From positions 1-8,283 of the forward strand of contig JAFTAC010000697.1 in the NCBI GenBank assembly GCA_017458805.1: 8,283 nt of DNA, read 5' to 3'. The translations under genes were made by a program, and so were the position numbers. Under the pieces are notes generated by a model. It saw only the letters and a list, made by a program, of their open reading frames with translations, was not told where the DNA came from and made no database searches. This document shows, one piece after another, positions 6,856-8,283 of the stretch. The stretch is from Victivallales bacterium (GTDB taxonomy: Bacteria > Verrucomicrobiota > Lentisphaeria > Oligosphaerales > Oligosphaeraceae). Positions within the stretch are counted from its first letter, which is position 1, and each line of letters starts with the position of its first letter.

Positions 6856-7857
6856 ATGGCAGAAAAACGCATATTAGGACGTAGTGATTTGGAGATAAGC
6901 ACCGTGACCATGGGATGCTGGGCAATTGCTGGCGACAGCACCTGGGGAGCACAGGACGAGGCAGATGCCATTGGTGCCGTGCGTACCGCTCTGGAGTGCG
7001 GTGTGAACTGCCTTGACACGGCAGAAGGATATGGCAGCGGTGTCTCGGAGCAACTGCTAAGGAAGGCTCTGGAAGGATGCCGCAGCGAGGCCGTTATCTG
7101 CTCGAAGGTGTTTCCGCAGCATACGGAACGTTGGGAGGACATGGTTGCCTCCTGCGAGAACAGCCTCAAGAATCTCGGCACGGACTATATCGACCTCTAC
7201 TATCTCCACTGGCCAAACCGCAAAACTCCTATTGAGGAGATTCTCAAAGGTTTCGACAAGCTTGTGCAGGCTGGCAAGATACGCCATTACGGGGTTTCCA
7301 ATTTCGGCGTTGGTGACATGACGGAGCTCTTGAAATACGGGCGTGTTGATGTCAACCAGCTGCCCTACAATCTGTTATGGCGTGCCATCGAATATGAGGT
7401 GCTGCCTCTTTGCAAGGAGCAGGAGGTCGGCATTGCATGCTATTCACCTTTGATGCATGGGCTTCTGACAGGTAAGTTCAAGGACGGTGCCAGTGTACCT
7501 GACTGCCGTGCGCGCACACGCCATTTCTCCAGCGCACACAAGCAGATACGGCATCATGAATCTGGTCAGGAGGAAGCGACCTTCCAGGCTATCGACGAAA
7601 TACGCGCGATAGCTGCCGAAGTGGGGTGCCCGATGGCGGAACTTGCCCTGGCGTGGCTGATTCAGCGGCCAGGGGTAAGCACGGTCATTGCAGGCGCACG
7701 CTCGCCCGAGCAGATGAAGGCCAATGCGAAGGCGATGGAACGCACGCTTTCACAAGATGTTATGGAACGCCTTGACAAGGCGACGGCTTCGCTGAAAGCT
7801 GCCTTTGGTGCCAACCCCGACATGTGGCAGTCTGGCAGCGACACACGATACAGATAG
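6856..7857 (+). CDS. Aldo/keto reductase, NADP(H)-dependent
   Basis: A 333-residue cytoplasmic TIM-barrel oxidoreductase that reduces aldehydes or ketones with NADPH. The catalytic tetrad is intact: D54 and Y59 in LDTAEGYG, K84 in ICSKVF, and H118 in YYLHWP. Other family signatures are the GVSNF strand (146-150) and the cofactor-contact segment GARSPEQ (280-286). The C-terminal GANPDMW followed by RYR is often seen in bacterial members of this group. Length is normal and no lesion is visible. It begins 11 bp after the protease gene and ends 3 bp before the next gene, with no terminator visible between, so all three are probably co-transcribed. No link to proteolysis is obvious; the substrate is not predictable, and its role may be in sugar or carbonyl metabolism. 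Confidence 0.95.
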   Translation: MAEKRILGRSDLEISTVTMGCWAIAGDSTWGAQDEADAIGAVRTALECGVNCLDTAEGYGSGVSEQLLRKALEGCRSEAVICSKVFPQHTERWEDMVASCENSLKNLGTDYIDLYYLHWPNRKTPIEEILKGFDKLVQAGKIRHYGVSNFGVGDMTELLKYGRVDVNQLPYNLLWRAIEYEVLPLCKEQEVGIACYSPLMHGLLTGKFKDGASVPDCRARTRHFSSAHKQIRHHESGQEEATFQAIDEIRAIAAEVGCPMAELALAWLIQRPGVSTVIAGARSPEQMKANAKAMERTLSQDVMERLDKATASLKAAFGANPDMWQSGSDTRYR

Positions 7858-7860
7858 TCC

Positions 7861-8283
7861 ATGTGCAATACGCTGAAAATAGGAAGGTTGCGCTACAGTC
7901 GCTTTGACAGCGACGGCTGGAAGGGCTGGGTGTGCGAAGGATTCGAGAAGGAGTTTGAGGAAATCGGAACCCTGCTCTCGGAGAACTCCCGAAACGCAGT
8001 TGTCGATGCCCTTTGCCGTCGCGTGGCCAAACATGAACGTCCTGGTGGGAATTATTACTCCAAGCTGATGTGGGCGCAGAACGACGGAGCCTTGCAGAAA
8101 AAGGAGCTTTTCAGCCTTTTGAAATGGGCTCTTGGGCCAGCGCGTTCCGTCACGATTCTGAAAAACACATCCAAAATGCTGGAAAAAGGTCATTTGTGTC
8201 CAAAGCCCCTATTGGGTATAAGACAGCGTAAGGGAAATGGACATCATTTGAATCTTATTGTCACAACGGAGGTTACAGCTCCA
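7861..8283 (+). CDS. Partial kinase-like protein, probable lipopolysaccharide (Kdo/WaaP) kinase family, 3' end outside window
   Basis: The frame stays open from ATG 7861 to the window end (141 codons). From residue 60 it resembles the N-lobe of the Kdo/WaaP kinase family, which phosphorylates inner-core LPS sugars at the cytoplasmic side of the inner membrane: RPGGNYYSKL with a candidate ATP-binding lysine K68, then GPARS (92-96), a helix ending in LEKGHLCPKPLLG as in the 'L..G...P.PL' pattern, and LIVTTEV (132-138) where family members have 'lvTE'. The catalytic HxD-type loop would lie beyond the edge. No Shine-Dalgarno is evident; with only 3 bp after the reductase stop, translation may depend on coupling. 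In-frame TTG 7888 is a poor alternative because AGGAAGG directly abuts it. The family assignment is by eye from half a domain; another small-molecule or protein kinase-like fold is possible. Confidence 0.6.
   Translation, partial: MCNTLKIGRLRYSRFDSDGWKGWVCEGFEKEFEEIGTLLSENSRNAVVDALCRRVAKHERPGGNYYSKLMWAQNDGALQKKELFSLLKWALGPARSVTILKNTSKMLEKGHLCPKPLLGIRQRKGNGHHLNLIVTTEVTAP

Noticed and set aside
1..8283. CRISPR arrays, tRNA or rRNA genes, insertion sequences, phage genes
   Set aside because: Reading both strands showed no repeat-spacer array, cloverleaf, transposase or integrase motif, or terminal repeats.

Overview
The window looks like Gram-negative bacterial chromosome of moderately high G+C. 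It is densely coded, uses Shine-Dalgarno sites, and carries a likely LPS-type sugar kinase. A secreted gingipain-type protease beside an XRE-cupin/acyl-CoA synthetase pair fits an anaerobic host- or gut-associated lineage of the PVC group (Lentisphaerota/Kiritimatiellota type) or Bacteroidota. That placement is inference from gene content; the window holds no rRNA or other marker.

Left part, minus strand (1-2086): a two-gene unit reading leftward. An XRE-cupin regulator (1526-2086) comes first, followed after 69 bp by an AMP-forming acyl-CoA synthetase of the medium-chain/acetyl-CoA synthetase type (start 1456) that runs off the left edge. This pairing is common in anaerobes and suggests that the regulator controls use of an organic acid.

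Divergent AT-rich intergenic region (2087-2233): it holds a credible sigma70-like promoter for the regulator and a weaker candidate for the rightward unit.

Right part, plus strand (2234-8283): three closely spaced genes. The first encodes a 1536-residue exported protein that joins a gingipain-type cysteine endopeptidase (C25) and a zinc carboxypeptidase (M14) in one chain. Both active sites look complete in their core residues, and adhesion-type beta domains and an EF-hand calcium loop lie between and around them. Eleven bp later comes an aldo/keto reductase with an intact catalytic tetrad. Three bp after that begins a partial gene resembling the lipopolysaccharide (Kdo/WaaP) kinase family, which runs off the right edge.

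The most notable item is the double protease: an endopeptidase plus an exopeptidase that could digest proteins in sequence outside the cytoplasm. The last two genes do not obviously share a pathway with it and may simply be co-transcribed.
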